A stretch of 46,128 nucleotides of DNA from Oscillospiraceae bacterium (GCA_020025545.1 JAHHRX010000014.1:1-46128); one strand, 5' to 3'. Counted from the stretch's first letter, positions 16,168 to 24,680 are shown. Notes: a model not told the origin generated them from the sequence alone. Made by a program: numbers and translations.

Positions 16168-16887
16168 TTATCGAATCAGATCCTTGATTACCTCACCGGC
16201 GATAATAAGACCGGCGGTGCCGGGAACAAAGGATATAGATCCGGGGAGAGAACGGCGGGTGGAGCCCTCCGGAAGAGCTTCCGAAGAGGTTCCCGTCTGA
16301 GAAACGGGCAGTTCCTTGGAATAGACTACCTTTACGCCGTGCAGTCCCCGCTTGGCACATTCCCTGCGCATTACCCGGGCCAGAGCGCAGCCGCTGGTTT
16401 TTGAAATATCCGCAACCTCAAAGGCGGCAGGTTCCAGCTTATTTCCGGTTCCCATGCAGCTGATGACGGGGACGCCGGCTTTTTTTGCCTGTGCGATCAG
16501 TTCCAGCTTTCCGGATACGGTGTCGATGGCATCAATTACATAGTCATAGCTTGTGAAATCAAAAAGCGCAGCCGTTTCCGGCAGATAGAAGGTTTTGTAA
16601 GTCCGTACCACGATTTTCGGGTCAATATCTGCAATCCTTGCGGCAGCGACATCCACCTTATACTGCCCTAAAGTGGAATGCAGAGCCAAGATCTGACGGT
16701 TCAGATTTGTAAGGCTGATGGTGTCATTGTCCACCAGATCCATTTGACCAATGCCGGAGCGGGCCAGTGCCTCGGCAATATAGCCACCGACACCGCCCAG
16801 CCCAAAGAGGATAATTCTGGAGTTTCGCAGCTTTTGAATTCCGCTTTCTCCCAGAAGAAGGCGGGTGCGTTCGTATGAATCCGGCAT
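16168..16887 (-). CDS. tcdA: tRNA threonylcarbamoyladenosine dehydratase (TcdA/CsdL)
   Basis: This 239-aa E1-like (ThiF/MoeB superfamily) protein has the nucleotide-binding FGLGGVGGYIAEAL, the hallmark LTNLNRQ, and the TcdA-type ISCMGTGNKLEP followed by DISKTSGCALARVMRR. TcdA uses ATP to cyclise t6A to ct6A at position 37 of ANN-decoding tRNAs. The longer C-terminal part and the absence of a ThiS or MoaD partner nearby favour TcdA over a sulfur-carrier activating enzyme. AAGGAGAG precedes the ATG. It is read as a single gene with its own promoter. Confidence 0.9.
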   Translation of the reverse strand: MPDSYERTRLLLGESGIQKLRNSRIILFGLGGVGGYIAEALARSGIGQMDLVDNDTISLTNLNRQILALHSTLGQYKVDVAAARIADIDPKIVVRTYKTFYLPETAALFDFTSYDYVIDAIDTVSGKLELIAQAKKAGVPVISCMGTGNKLEPAAFEVADISKTSGCALARVMRRECAKRGLHGVKVVYSKELPVSQTGTSSEALPEGSTRRSLPGSISFVPGTAGLIIAGEVIKDLIR

Positions 16888-16916
16888 AACAATCTCTCCT
16901 TAATTTTTCTGCTGAT

Positions 16917-16946
16917 ATGGTATCATGAAAGCAATGGCGGTGTCAA
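16917..16946 (-). promoter_or_regulatory. Promoter for tcdA
   Basis: On the minus strand TTGACA (16946-16941) is followed after 18 bp by TACCAT (16922-16917), with a TG one base ahead of it as an extended -10. Confidence 0.6.
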
Positions 16947-16951
16947 TGGAA

Positions 16952-16987
16952 AGAAAAAGAAGCAGCGCCCCTGTGGGTGCTGCTTCT
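16952..16987 (-). terminator. Terminator of the XRE-LiaF gene
   Basis: On the minus strand AGAAGCAGC pairs with GCTGCTTCT (16987-16979 with 16967-16959) and runs into TTTTCTTT. Confidence 0.85.
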
Positions 16988-16994
16988 GGACAGG

Positions 16995-18017
16995 TTAGAT
17001 ATAACGAACCGATAATTCGCCGAAGCTTATGTCGCAGTTCAGTAAAATGACTCCGTCCGAAATGGCATCCGGTTCCCCATAGACGGTATATCCGGAAAAG
17101 CTGGTATCCGTGTTGGCTTGGACGGCAAAACGCTTGGGAACCAGAATGGTCATGCTTCCGAAGGAGCAGTCAGCATCAATGTGGCAGTTGGGCGCGACTT
17201 TTGCACATCCGCTCAAATCAACCACCAGATTACCGAAGGAACAGTCTGCGCTGCCGTCGGTCAAAAGAGGAAGGCAAATTTCTTTTCGCTTTTCACCAAA
17301 GGAAAGATTTACCGAAAAGGAAGTTTCGCTCTGACTGAAGGATTCTGCGGTTTCGCTGCGGCCTTTCACCTTGGGGATAAAACGGGAGTGAGACTTTTTC
17401 GGCTTTTTGAGGGCATCTACCATCAGACTGATGCCGAACAAAACCAGCAGCGCAGGGAAGATTAGCTCGCCCCCAAAATTCAGTTTCCAGATCCCCAGAT
17501 TATAGATAAGGTAGTAGCTGCCTAAAATACCGCAGACAAGACCGGAAAATGAAAACCGCCTCAGAAGCATTCTAAGCCCTAAAATCAAGATTGCGCAGGG
17601 CCATGCAATGCTCCAGAAGGAAACATCCCAATTCATTACCCGTGACAGCAATGTAAGACAGCCGGTTAAAAGAACAAATAGCGCAGACATGATTGCTCCG
17701 ATTCGTCCGTTTTTCCATTGGAAATCCCAATTGCCGTTTTGAATGTGGATGCCGGAATTTTCGCAATCATCCTCTGGTGTATCATCCACCACTTCTGCTT
17801 CATGTACTGCTCCGTCTTCATACCCCAGAAGGGCATCGGTAGAGATACCGAAAATTTCTGCCAGTTTGGGAAGCGCCGAAATATCCGGGCAGGATTGATC
17901 GTTTTCCCATTTGCTGACTGCCTGAGCCGTGACACCCAGCTTCGCCGCCAGCTGATCCTGCGTAAGCCCCAGCCGTTTTCGGTGCGCTGCAATACGCTTT
18001 CCGATTGTTTGTTCCAT
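16995..18017 (-). CDS. XRE-type DNA-binding protein fused to membrane helices and LiaF-like domain
   Basis: This 340-aa protein begins with a Cro/CI-type helix-turn-helix (about 5-62; LTQDQLAAKLGVTAQAVSKWE). An acidic linker follows, then four hydrophobic segments (about 103-200). The C-terminal domain (about 235-340) has repeated CSFGNL, CSFGSM and ISFGEL strands like the cell-wall stress domain of LiaF (DUF2154 type). In the LiaFSR system LiaF is a separate membrane inhibitor of a sensor kinase. Here sensing and DNA binding appear to be on one polypeptide, which would make it a one-component envelope sensor; that is inference. An AGGAGGCG site precedes the ATG. Confidence 0.85.
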   Translation of the reverse strand: MEQTIGKRIAAHRKRLGLTQDQLAAKLGVTAQAVSKWENDQSCPDISALPKLAEIFGISTDALLGYEDGAVHEAEVVDDTPEDDCENSGIHIQNGNWDFQWKNGRIGAIMSALFVLLTGCLTLLSRVMNWDVSFWSIAWPCAILILGLRMLLRRFSFSGLVCGILGSYYLIYNLGIWKLNFGGELIFPALLVLFGISLMVDALKKPKKSHSRFIPKVKGRSETAESFSQSETSFSVNLSFGEKRKEICLPLLTDGSADCSFGNLVVDLSGCAKVAPNCHIDADCSFGSMTILVPKRFAVQANTDTSFSGYTVYGEPDAISDGVILLNCDISFGELSVRYI

Positions 18018-18045
18018 AGATATCGCCTCCTGTTTTTATGATTGC

Positions 18046-18054
18046 ATTATCCCA
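18046..18054 (-). promoter_or_regulatory. Extended -10 promoter for the XRE-LiaF gene
   Basis: On the minus strand TG-G-GATAAT (18054-18046) forms an extended -10 about 30 bp before the start codon. No good -35 is seen at the expected distance, so activation by a factor is possible. Confidence 0.45.
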
Positions 18055-18107
18055 TAAAACCCTCTTAAAAGCTATCAATTATTTGTTAAATCTTCGAAAT
18101 TTATTCT

Positions 18108-18142
18108 CAACGACTGGTTGAGAGGGATACAACTGAGAGTTG
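18108..18142. promoter_or_regulatory. Two CAAC-N5-GTTG dyads, candidate tandem operator
   Basis: CAAC-GACTG-GTTG (18108-18120) and CAAC-TGAGA-GTTG (18130-18142) have the same half-sites and the same spacing, with centres 22 bp apart. They lie in the divergent region between the XRE-LiaF gene and the LURP-one/luxS genes, just upstream of the latter's -35. The second dyad extends to a 9-bp stem (GATACAACT with AGTTGTATC) followed by GTTTTTT, so it could also act as a terminator. Confidence 0.5.
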
Positions 18143-18154
18143 TATCGTTTTTTC

Positions 18155-18183
18155 TTGCTTTTGGAGTGGCTTTGCGGTATGAT
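18155..18183 (+). promoter_or_regulatory. Promoter for the LURP-one/luxS/mtnN genes
   Basis: TTGCTT (18155-18160) and TATGAT (18178-18183) are 17 bp apart. AAAGGAGGCGG and the start codon follow within about 20 bp, so the leader is very short. Confidence 0.6.
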
Positions 18184-18203
18184 ATGGCAAAGGAGGCGGT
18201 GCC

Positions 18204-18677
18204 ATGCAGCTGCTGATTAAGCAAAAAGTTTTCTCCTGGACGGATAGCTACGATATTTACGATGAGAGCGGAGAAGCACGGTATTACGTGCAGGCAGAAT
18301 TCTTTACGCTAGGCCATCAGATTCACGTTTACGATAAGCGCAGCGGTCTGGAGGTGGGGTCTATCCACCAGAAACTGCTGACTTTCCTGCCACGGTTTGA
18401 AATCGTTGTGGGCGGACTGCCTATGGGCACGGTGCGGCGGGAGCTTTCTTTCCTGCGGCCCAGCTACTATGTGGATTATTTTGGCTGGGATGTAGAGGGA
18501 GACTTTTTCGGATGGGAATATGAGGTACATAACGAAAATGCACTTGTCATGTCTGTCAGCAAGCAGCTTTTTCGCTGGGGCGATACCTATGTGCTGAATT
18601 ACAGCCGGATTGAGGATGAGATACCGGGCCTTTTGCTGGTTCTTGCCATTGATGCGGCCAATTGTAGTGACAATTAA
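18204..18677 (+). CDS. LURP-one-related (Tubby-like, YxjI) family protein
   Basis: This 157-aa protein matches the LURP-one-related fold, a Tubby-like beta barrel also related to phospholipid scramblases. The typical repeating strands are seen: KQKVFSWTDSYDIYDESGEARYY early, then EVGSIHQKLLTFLPRFEI, and WEYEVHNENALVMSVSKQLF. The bacterial members, such as Bacillus YxjI, have no settled function. It begins right after a strong AAAGGAGG and lies 9 bp before luxS. Co-transcription with luxS is likely but a functional link is unknown. Confidence 0.82.
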   Translation: MQLLIKQKVFSWTDSYDIYDESGEARYYVQAEFFTLGHQIHVYDKRSGLEVGSIHQKLLTFLPRFEIVVGGLPMGTVRRELSFLRPSYYVDYFGWDVEGDFFGWEYEVHNENALVMSVSKQLFRWGDTYVLNYSRIEDEIPGLLLVLAIDAANCSDN

Positions 18678-18686
18678 GGAGATATT

Positions 18687-19163
18687 ATGGAGAAAATTAC
18701 AAGCTTTACCATCGACCACATTAAGCTTCAGCCGGGGCTTTATGTATCACGGAAAGATCATTTGGGAGAAAGCACTGTGACGACCTTTGACCTGCGGCTT
18801 ACCAACCCCAATGAGGAGCCCGTGATGAACACTGCAGAGGTTCACACCATGGAACATCTGGCGGCTACTTATCTGAGAAATGAACCGCAATGGAAGGAAC
18901 GGGTGCTGTACTTTGGCCCCATGGGCTGCCGCACCGGATTTTATATGCTGCTGGCAGGGGACTATGAGTCCCGGGATGTGCGGCAGTTGGTCTGGGATTG
19001 CTTCCGCTATATTGCGGAGTATTCCGGTGAAATTCCCGGTGCCAGCGCAAAAGACTGCGGAAATTATCTGGATATGAACCTGCCAATGGCGAATTACTGG
19101 GGCAGACGTTACGCAGCACTTTTGGAAAATATGGACGAAAGCCGTATGCACTACCCGGAATAA
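18687..19163 (+). CDS. luxS: S-ribosylhomocysteine lyase (AI-2 synthesis)
   Basis: This 158-aa LuxS cleaves S-ribosylhomocysteine to homocysteine and DPD, the precursor of autoinducer 2. The metal site is intact: His53 and His57 in the HTMEH motif and Cys124 in AKDCGNYL. The catalytic pair Glu56 and Cys81 (MGCRTGFY) is present. GGAG lies before the ATG. It is followed after 10 bp by mtnN, which makes the LuxS substrate, so together they complete detoxification of S-adenosylhomocysteine. Whether AI-2 is used as a signal cannot be told; no receptor gene is in the window. Confidence 0.97.
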   Translation: MEKITSFTIDHIKLQPGLYVSRKDHLGESTVTTFDLRLTNPNEEPVMNTAEVHTMEHLAATYLRNEPQWKERVLYFGPMGCRTGFYMLLAGDYESRDVRQLVWDCFRYIAEYSGEIPGASAKDCGNYLDMNLPMANYWGRRYAALLENMDESRMHYPE

Positions 19164-19173
19164 GGAGAAAAAT

Positions 19174-19878
19174 ATGATTAAATTAGGAATTATCGGTGCT
19201 ATGGAAACCGAGGTGCGGCTCCTGCTGCAGCATTTGGAGGGCACACAGGTCACTCAGAAAGCCGGAAGTGCTTTTTATGAAGGTAAGCTGGAGGGGCTGC
19301 CTGTAGTTGTTGTGCAGTGCGGTGTCGGCAAAGTCAACGCAGCTATCTGCACGCAGATCCTGATTGATTGCTTCGGCGTGACGCATGTGCTGAACACCGG
19401 CATTGCTGGCTCCCTCTGCGCGCAGCTGGATATTGGAGATTTTGTGGTGAGTCAGGATGCCATGTATCATGATTTTGACTGCACACCTTTCGGCTATGCG
19501 CCGGGACAGGTTCCGGGAATGAAGGAGCCGATCTATGCCGCGGATGACCGGCTGATTGCCTATGCATTTTCTGCTGCAGAGGCAGAAAATCCGGGACATA
19601 CCCGCATCGGCCGGGTGGCCAGTGGTGATCAGTTTGTTTGCCGGAAGGACAAAAAGACCCGGATAATTGACATGACCGGTGCGCTTTGCACCGAAATGGA
19701 AGGCGCAGCCATTGCCCATACGGCCACGCGCAACAGTGTACCGTTTGTGATTCTGCGGGCGATTTCTGATAAAGCAGATGACAGTGCAGAGATGGATTAT
19801 CCTACATTTGAGGATATTGCCGCTCACCGCTGTGCCTGTGTCGCTATGGCTGTTGCCAAGCGGTTTGCAGAAGAATAA
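19174..19878 (+). CDS. mtnN: 5'-methylthioadenosine/S-adenosylhomocysteine nucleosidase
   Basis: This 234-aa nucleosidase (also called Pfs) removes adenine from S-adenosylhomocysteine, methylthioadenosine and 5'-deoxyadenosine. Motifs seen are GIIGAMETEV at the start (catalytic Glu region), TGIAGSL, VASGDQFV, the ribose-binding TEMEGAAIAHTA, and the catalytic Asp in ISDKADDS. GGAG precedes the ATG. It lies just behind luxS and supplies its substrate S-ribosylhomocysteine. The gene ends the unit at a strong terminator. Confidence 0.97.
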   Translation: MIKLGIIGAMETEVRLLLQHLEGTQVTQKAGSAFYEGKLEGLPVVVVQCGVGKVNAAICTQILIDCFGVTHVLNTGIAGSLCAQLDIGDFVVSQDAMYHDFDCTPFGYAPGQVPGMKEPIYAADDRLIAYAFSAAEAENPGHTRIGRVASGDQFVCRKDKKTRIIDMTGALCTEMEGAAIAHTATRNSVPFVILRAISDKADDSAEMDYPTFEDIAAHRCACVAMAVAKRFAEE

Positions 19879-19893
19879 TGCGTTTATAGAGAA

Positions 19894-19930
19894 AGGCGCA
19901 GCTGCAAGAATGCAGCTGCGCCTGAATTTT
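19894..19930 (+). terminator. Terminator of luxS-mtnN
   Basis: A perfect 13-bp stem (19894-19906 with 19911-19923, AGGCGCAGCTGCA and its complement) has an AGAA tetraloop and is followed by GAATTTTATT. Confidence 0.85.
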
Positions 19931-19936
19931 ATTCAT

Positions 19937-22276
19937 TTACGAATTTTTGGCGGGAGTGGAATAAGTTACGGGGGAGACCGTGTATCCGGCTGCCCGCAGA
20001 CTCTCCACAAGACCGTCCGCAGTCAGCAGATGGGGAAGATCCACGGAGAGGAAGACGGTCTGACCGCTTTCAAGATAATGCTTGGCGGTGCTGACAATGC
20101 TGGCGTTGGGGTCGGTTACGGTGGCTTTGATGTATTCCTGATAGAGCGCCATGCCCTCCTCAGAATAGGAAGAGGTATCGATTTTCAGAGCCTCCCGCAG
20201 GGCTTCTTCGTCACCCTTGCACCACAGTTCATACATTCGCAGAATATTGCGGCCATACTGCACGGCTCCGGATTTCAGCATTTCGTCCAGCAGCTGAGTT
20301 TGCAGGGCATCGGAAAAGTTTGTCATGGCCTCCAGCTGTGTTATGCCGGACTCGATATTGATAATCTGTTTTTCCTGCTGCCTGGCAAGAGCCAGCAGCC
20401 GCTGATCCATGCTTTCGAGGTTATTTAAGGCATAGGTTTGCTTTAAATAGTAGTCCTCAATCAGACTGCACCAGACCACAGGGCGCATATAGTCTGTGTT
20501 GACGCCGCCGCCACCGCAACCGATCACAGTGGGGCGGGCAATATTGTAGAGCTCTTTGCCGATGTGGGAGGCAATATTGGTGCTTTCCGGGTAGTAAAGA
20601 GAAGAAACCAGCTCCAGCTGCCTTTCCGGATTGGTTTCCATCTCGGAGATGTAGCCGTTGATATCCAATTCCATGGCCAGCGCATCGCTGTCAGCAAAGG
20701 CGGAGTAAACGGCTTCGGGCAAATTAGCGGTGCGGTGGTCTCCTACATGGAAGGCACCCAGCAGCCACAGTTCGGCACCGTTTTCGCCGGTCACATGGTA
20801 AAAAGGCGGCGTGGAAGAGGGCGTGTCAGCTGCTGCTGTGGCAGCCGTGCCGTGAATCGCAGGGGCAGCATCGGTGCTGGAAAGCATCAGAGCCTGATCC
20901 CTTTGATATGTCAGAGGGTAGGAAACACCGTCAATCACATGACTGCGTGCAAATTGCATACCGGTGGCAGTGGGCAGTCCCGTCTGTTTGCTGATGGTAA
21001 GATAGCCGGATGCTGCATTCGTGGTGTAAGAAGATGCGAAACTGTCCAGATCGCTGGGGAGAATGGTAATCAGACTGCTGGAAATACTGTTGCAGAATGC
21101 TTCATTGCCCTCAAAGCGAATGGTGATAAAATCATCCGTTTCTGTTAATGTGGCATTGGAAAGATAGTTGAGAGCGAACAGGCCGTTCAGAATTTTATCT
21201 TCCCAGTCGATGCGAATATGCTCCGAGGTGTCATTGGCAGTGGAGGGCGTACCGCCGTTGGTGGTGCGGGTGAAAATACCGTTTTCGAAGCGATCCTCCT
21301 GAATCATGGTTGTGCTGCTGCCACGGTAGTCGGTATTGGTAACGGAGTAGTTGGCTAAGGCACTTAAATTTTCACCGTTTCCGCAGATGTACAGCTGCTT
21401 CAGCTGCGTATTTACCTGATTGTGAATACTGCTGGTGACCGTCTGGCTAATTTCTGAAGAGATGGACTGAGAGGTGAAAATATCACCGGCAGCCTGAATA
21501 AGATGTTTTGGGGCATCGAAATAAGTTAATTTCACAGCGTCATCGGGGTTAAACTCGGGCAGGACAGCTCCGTTTTCGTATGAGATTGCGGCGGAAACGG
21601 ATACGGCGTACTCTGCTGCACCGCAGCGATAGGATATCTCATAGGAAACAGCTGTCAGCAGATCCCCGCTGCCGAAAGTCACTGAGGCGGATGCGGAAGC
21701 CAACTCCATATCTTTGCTGCTGCCAATCCAGTCTTCTGCCTTAACTGCGGAGTTAAAGTAAAGAATTGTGGCGGAATCGGCATCTTCCCGCAAGAATTCG
21801 CTGTAATTTTCAGGATTTGGGAGGAGAATGGGAAGATAACGGTTTACATAATCATTTGCGCCCATAGGGGAGGAAAATGTAAGATCATGAACCTTGGAGT
21901 AGGCGGAGCCGTTTGTGAAAAACTCCGTATAGTCGGCGCTGGAGGGACCGTAGGAAAGCTTGAGATTTGCAAGCGCAGTCATGGATTCGGCACCGGGATC
22001 AGAAAATGTTATGGAACCGACAGAACTCTCGGTGTACTTTTCGCCCCCAATAGTGCGTTCTTTAGAATAATTCAGCTGAATTTCCAGATTTTCGGAGGAA
22101 AGAAGTTTGTCCGGCGTACCGTTGTAAAGAGACAAAACATCCGTAAGGGACAAGGATTTTTTTGCGCTTGAAGTGTCCGCAGAACTCCCTTGCTGCTTGC
22201 CGGAGCCGCAGGCGGTTAAAAATAATATCAGGCAAAGACCTGTGATCCATGCCTTAAACAGTCGTTTGGTTTTCAT
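19937..22276 (-). CDS. Lipoprotein with unknown N-terminal region and TraB/GumN-like C-terminal domain
   Basis: This 779-aa protein begins with a lipoprotein signal (lipobox LTAC, Cys23). Residues of about 40-470 are Ser/Thr-rich and beta-rich, with no motif I can name, and resemble a LolA-like or DUF substrate-free barrel only weakly. From about 490 the TraB/GumN family is clear: LLGAFHVGDH, AMELDI, and the terminal GLVESLRAAGYTV. Family members may be metal-dependent proteases, but this is not well established. The second GxxH motif reads DLPH here, so the usual Gly is lost. It has its own promoter and probably sits on the outer face of the membrane. Confidence 0.75.
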   Translation of the reverse strand: MKTKRLFKAWITGLCLILFLTACGSGKQQGSSADTSSAKKSLSLTDVLSLYNGTPDKLLSSENLEIQLNYSKERTIGGEKYTESSVGSITFSDPGAESMTALANLKLSYGPSSADYTEFFTNGSAYSKVHDLTFSSPMGANDYVNRYLPILLPNPENYSEFLREDADSATILYFNSAVKAEDWIGSSKDMELASASASVTFGSGDLLTAVSYEISYRCGAAEYAVSVSAAISYENGAVLPEFNPDDAVKLTYFDAPKHLIQAAGDIFTSQSISSEISQTVTSSIHNQVNTQLKQLYICGNGENLSALANYSVTNTDYRGSSTTMIQEDRFENGIFTRTTNGGTPSTANDTSEHIRIDWEDKILNGLFALNYLSNATLTETDDFITIRFEGNEAFCNSISSSLITILPSDLDSFASSYTTNAASGYLTISKQTGLPTATGMQFARSHVIDGVSYPLTYQRDQALMLSSTDAAPAIHGTAATAAADTPSSTPPFYHVTGENGAELWLLGAFHVGDHRTANLPEAVYSAFADSDALAMELDINGYISEMETNPERQLELVSSLYYPESTNIASHIGKELYNIARPTVIGCGGGGVNTDYMRPVVWCSLIEDYYLKQTYALNNLESMDQRLLALARQQEKQIINIESGITQLEAMTNFSDALQTQLLDEMLKSGAVQYGRNILRMYELWCKGDEEALREALKIDTSSYSEEGMALYQEYIKATVTDPNASIVSTAKHYLESGQTVFLSVDLPHLLTADGLVESLRAAGYTVSPVTYSTPAKNS

Positions 22277-22321
22277 AATATTCTCCTAAATATGTGAGGT
22301 TTATGAACTATTTACACCAAT

Positions 22322-22350
22322 AGTATAGCAAGAAAGTGTGAAAATGTCAA
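22322..22350 (-). promoter_or_regulatory. Promoter for the TraB-like lipoprotein gene
   Basis: On the minus strand TTGACA (22350-22345) and TATACT (22327-22322) are 17 bp apart, about 45 bp before the start codon. Confidence 0.85.
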
Positions 22351-22397
22351 TAAACAGGACAATTTGGAGAAAGAATACACATTTGTGCATTTCCTGA

Positions 22398-22429
22398 CAA
22401 AAGGGGCGGTACCCGAAGGTACCGCCCCT
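22398..22429 (-). terminator. Terminator of tex
   Basis: On the minus strand a perfect 12-bp stem (AGGGGCGGTACC and its complement, 22402-22413 with 22418-22429) has a TTCG tetraloop and runs into TTTT. Confidence 0.92.
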
Positions 22430-22438
22430 GCTGCAGAC

Positions 22439-24580
22439 TTATTTGTTTTTGGCCTGCTTCATGGACAGGCTGATGCGGTGGCGCTTTTCGTCTACATTCA
22501 GCACGACGACCTTTACAATGTCGCCCACCTTTACAGCCTCGCTTGGATGGCGCAGGCGGCGGTTGCAGACCTCGGAAATGTGGACAAGGCCATCCTGATG
22601 GACACCGATATCCACAAACACGCCAAAGTCGATGACATTACGCACGGTACCTGTGAGCTCCATGCCGGGTTTCAGGTCTTTCATATCCAGCACATCTTTT
22701 CTGAGGATAGGAGGGGGAAGCTCGTCACGGGGATCACGGCCGGGCTTGCTCAGCTCTGCGGCAATGTCCAGCAGGGTGGGCTCGCCAACGCCGCAGTGGG
22801 CGGCAGCCTTGGAAACGCCGTAATCTTCCAGTATCTTGGGAAGATCTGTAAGGGAATCGCCCTTTTTAAGCTCCAAAAGCTTCAGCAGCTCTCTGGCGGC
22901 GCCGTAGGATTCCGGATGCACACCGGTATTGTCCAGCAGCTCCTTGCTTTCGGGGATCCGCAGGAAACCGGCGCACTGCTGGAAGGCCTTGGGCCCCAGC
23001 TTGGTAACCTTTTTCAGCTGCGTGCGGTTGCTGAAGGGGCCGTTTTCCTCCCGGTATGCCACGATGTTTTTTGCAGTCGCAGCGGTAAGGCCGGATACCT
23101 GCTGCAAAAGGCTTTGAGATGCGGTGTTCACATCCACGCCGACAGCGTTTACGCAGTCCTCTACCACGGCATTGAGGGCGGTATCCAGCTCTTTCTGGGG
23201 GCAGTCATGCTGATACTGTCCCACGCCGATGGCCTTGGGATCAATCTTCACCAGCTCTGCCAAAGGATCCTGCAGGCGGCGGGCAATGGATACGGCGGAG
23301 CGAAGGTTTACATCGTATTCGGGGAATTCCTCAGCGGCAAGGGGAGAAGCGGAGTAAACAGAGGCACCGGCTTCGTTTACAATGGCGTAGCTGGCCTCCG
23401 GAAAATCATGTAGCAGTTCCACTGTCATGGATTCCGTCTCACGGGAGGCGGTGCCGTTGCCGATGGCAATATGGCGGACATGGTGCTTGCGCATGAGACC
23501 GGCAAGGGTGTGGATGGCCTCCTGTTTTTTCCGGTCGTTAAAGGTAGGATACACCACGGCGGTGTCCAATACTTTGCCGGTAGGATCGATAACGGCTACT
23601 TTGCAGCCGTTGCGATATCCGGGGTCCAAACCCATGGTGACAAAGCCCTTTACGGGGGGCTGCATCAGCAGAGGCTTGAGGTTCAGAGCAAAATTGCGGA
23701 TGGCGCCCTGACCGGCCCGCTCCGTCAGCTCGTTGCGGACTTCCCGCTGGACGGAGGGAAAAATCAGCCTTTCGTAAGCATCCTCCGCGGCGGCACGGAC
23801 GAAGGCGGAGACATTGGCTGTGGGCTTGAGAGCTGCACGGCATACCAGCGCTGCACCTTCGTTTCCCAGCAAAGTGACGGAAACTTTCAGAACACCTTCT
23901 TTTTCGCCTCGGTTGATGGCGAGAATCTGGTGATCCAGAAGCCGGGAAACAGGCTGGGAGAAATCGTAGTAAAGCTGATAAACACTGTCTTTTTCCGGAT
24001 CGTCGGATTTACAGCAAAGCAGGGCTTTCCGGTTCATAAGACTCCGGAGATTTTTCCGAATGTCGGCATCATCCGACAGATTCTCGGCAATGATATCCGA
24101 AGCACCGGCCAGAGCGTCCTCGACCGTAGCAACGCCCTTTTCTTCGTCTACAAAAGGCTTTGCCAGCACGGCAGGATCCTGGCCGTCCTGGGCAAAGATC
24201 GCCTGTGCCAGCGGTTCCAGGCCCTTTTCCCGGGCAATAGAGGCGCGGGTGCGGCGCTTTTGTTTGTAGGGACGGTAGAGGTCCTCTACCTCGGCCAGAG
24301 TGGCGGCCTGATTGATGGCGTCGGCCAGCTCCTGAGTCAGTTTCCCCTGATTTTCAATGGCGCTCTTCACTTCGTCCCGACGATCCTGCAAATTTCGCAG
24401 GTAAGTCAGACGGGTTTCCAGATTGCGCAATGTGGTGTCGTCCATGGCGCCGTGCATTTCTTTGCGGTATCGGGCGATGAAGGGAATGGTGTTGCCCTCA
24501 TCAATCAGACCGATGACATTTTCTACATAGGATAGCTTTTGCCCCAGCTCTTGGGACAGAAGTTCAGCAATCGAAAGCAT
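22439..24580 (-). CDS. Tex-family S1 RNA-binding transcription accessory protein
   Basis: This 713-aa protein has the full Tex layout. The helical Tex N-domain occupies about 1-200 (IPFIARYRKEMHGAMDDTTLRNLE). A YqgF/RNase H-like domain follows (about 325-450; MGLDPGYRNGCKVAVID, IGNGTASRETE). Helix-hairpin-helix motifs lie at about 480-560 (VDVNTASQSLLQQVSGL). The C-terminal S1 domain is at about 635-710 (GMELTGTVRNVIDFGVFVDIGVHQDGLVHISE). Tex proteins bind nucleic acid and associate with transcription or ribosomes; the precise role is unsettled. The start at 24580 is fixed by AGGAGG 5 nt upstream; the in-frame codon at 24607 lies before that site. Confidence 0.93.
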   Translation of the reverse strand: MLSIAELLSQELGQKLSYVENVIGLIDEGNTIPFIARYRKEMHGAMDDTTLRNLETRLTYLRNLQDRRDEVKSAIENQGKLTQELADAINQAATLAEVEDLYRPYKQKRRTRASIAREKGLEPLAQAIFAQDGQDPAVLAKPFVDEEKGVATVEDALAGASDIIAENLSDDADIRKNLRSLMNRKALLCCKSDDPEKDSVYQLYYDFSQPVSRLLDHQILAINRGEKEGVLKVSVTLLGNEGAALVCRAALKPTANVSAFVRAAAEDAYERLIFPSVQREVRNELTERAGQGAIRNFALNLKPLLMQPPVKGFVTMGLDPGYRNGCKVAVIDPTGKVLDTAVVYPTFNDRKKQEAIHTLAGLMRKHHVRHIAIGNGTASRETESMTVELLHDFPEASYAIVNEAGASVYSASPLAAEEFPEYDVNLRSAVSIARRLQDPLAELVKIDPKAIGVGQYQHDCPQKELDTALNAVVEDCVNAVGVDVNTASQSLLQQVSGLTAATAKNIVAYREENGPFSNRTQLKKVTKLGPKAFQQCAGFLRIPESKELLDNTGVHPESYGAARELLKLLELKKGDSLTDLPKILEDYGVSKAAAHCGVGEPTLLDIAAELSKPGRDPRDELPPPILRKDVLDMKDLKPGMELTGTVRNVIDFGVFVDIGVHQDGLVHISEVCNRRLRHPSEAVKVGDIVKVVVLNVDEKRHRISLSMKQAKNK

Positions 24581-24612
24581 AAGCTCCTCCTTTGGTTCAA
24601 AACTCAAGGGGT

Positions 24613-24641
24613 ATCATACCACAAATCCGGTAAAATGAAAA
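24613..24641 (-). promoter_or_regulatory. Candidate promoter for tex
   Basis: On the minus strand TTTTCA (24641-24636) and TATGAT (24618-24613) are 17 bp apart. The -35 box falls in the T-run of the yfhO terminator. Confidence 0.5.
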
Positions 24642-24672
24642 GAGGAAAATCCCCTCCGCAGCAGCGGAGGGG
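24639..24672 (-). terminator. Terminator of the yfhO-like gene
   Basis: On the minus strand CCCCTCCGC pairs with GCGGAGGGG (24672-24664 with 24659-24651) across a TGCT loop, followed by ATTTTCCTCTTTT. Confidence 0.88.
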
Positions 24673-24680
24673 AGGGATGC

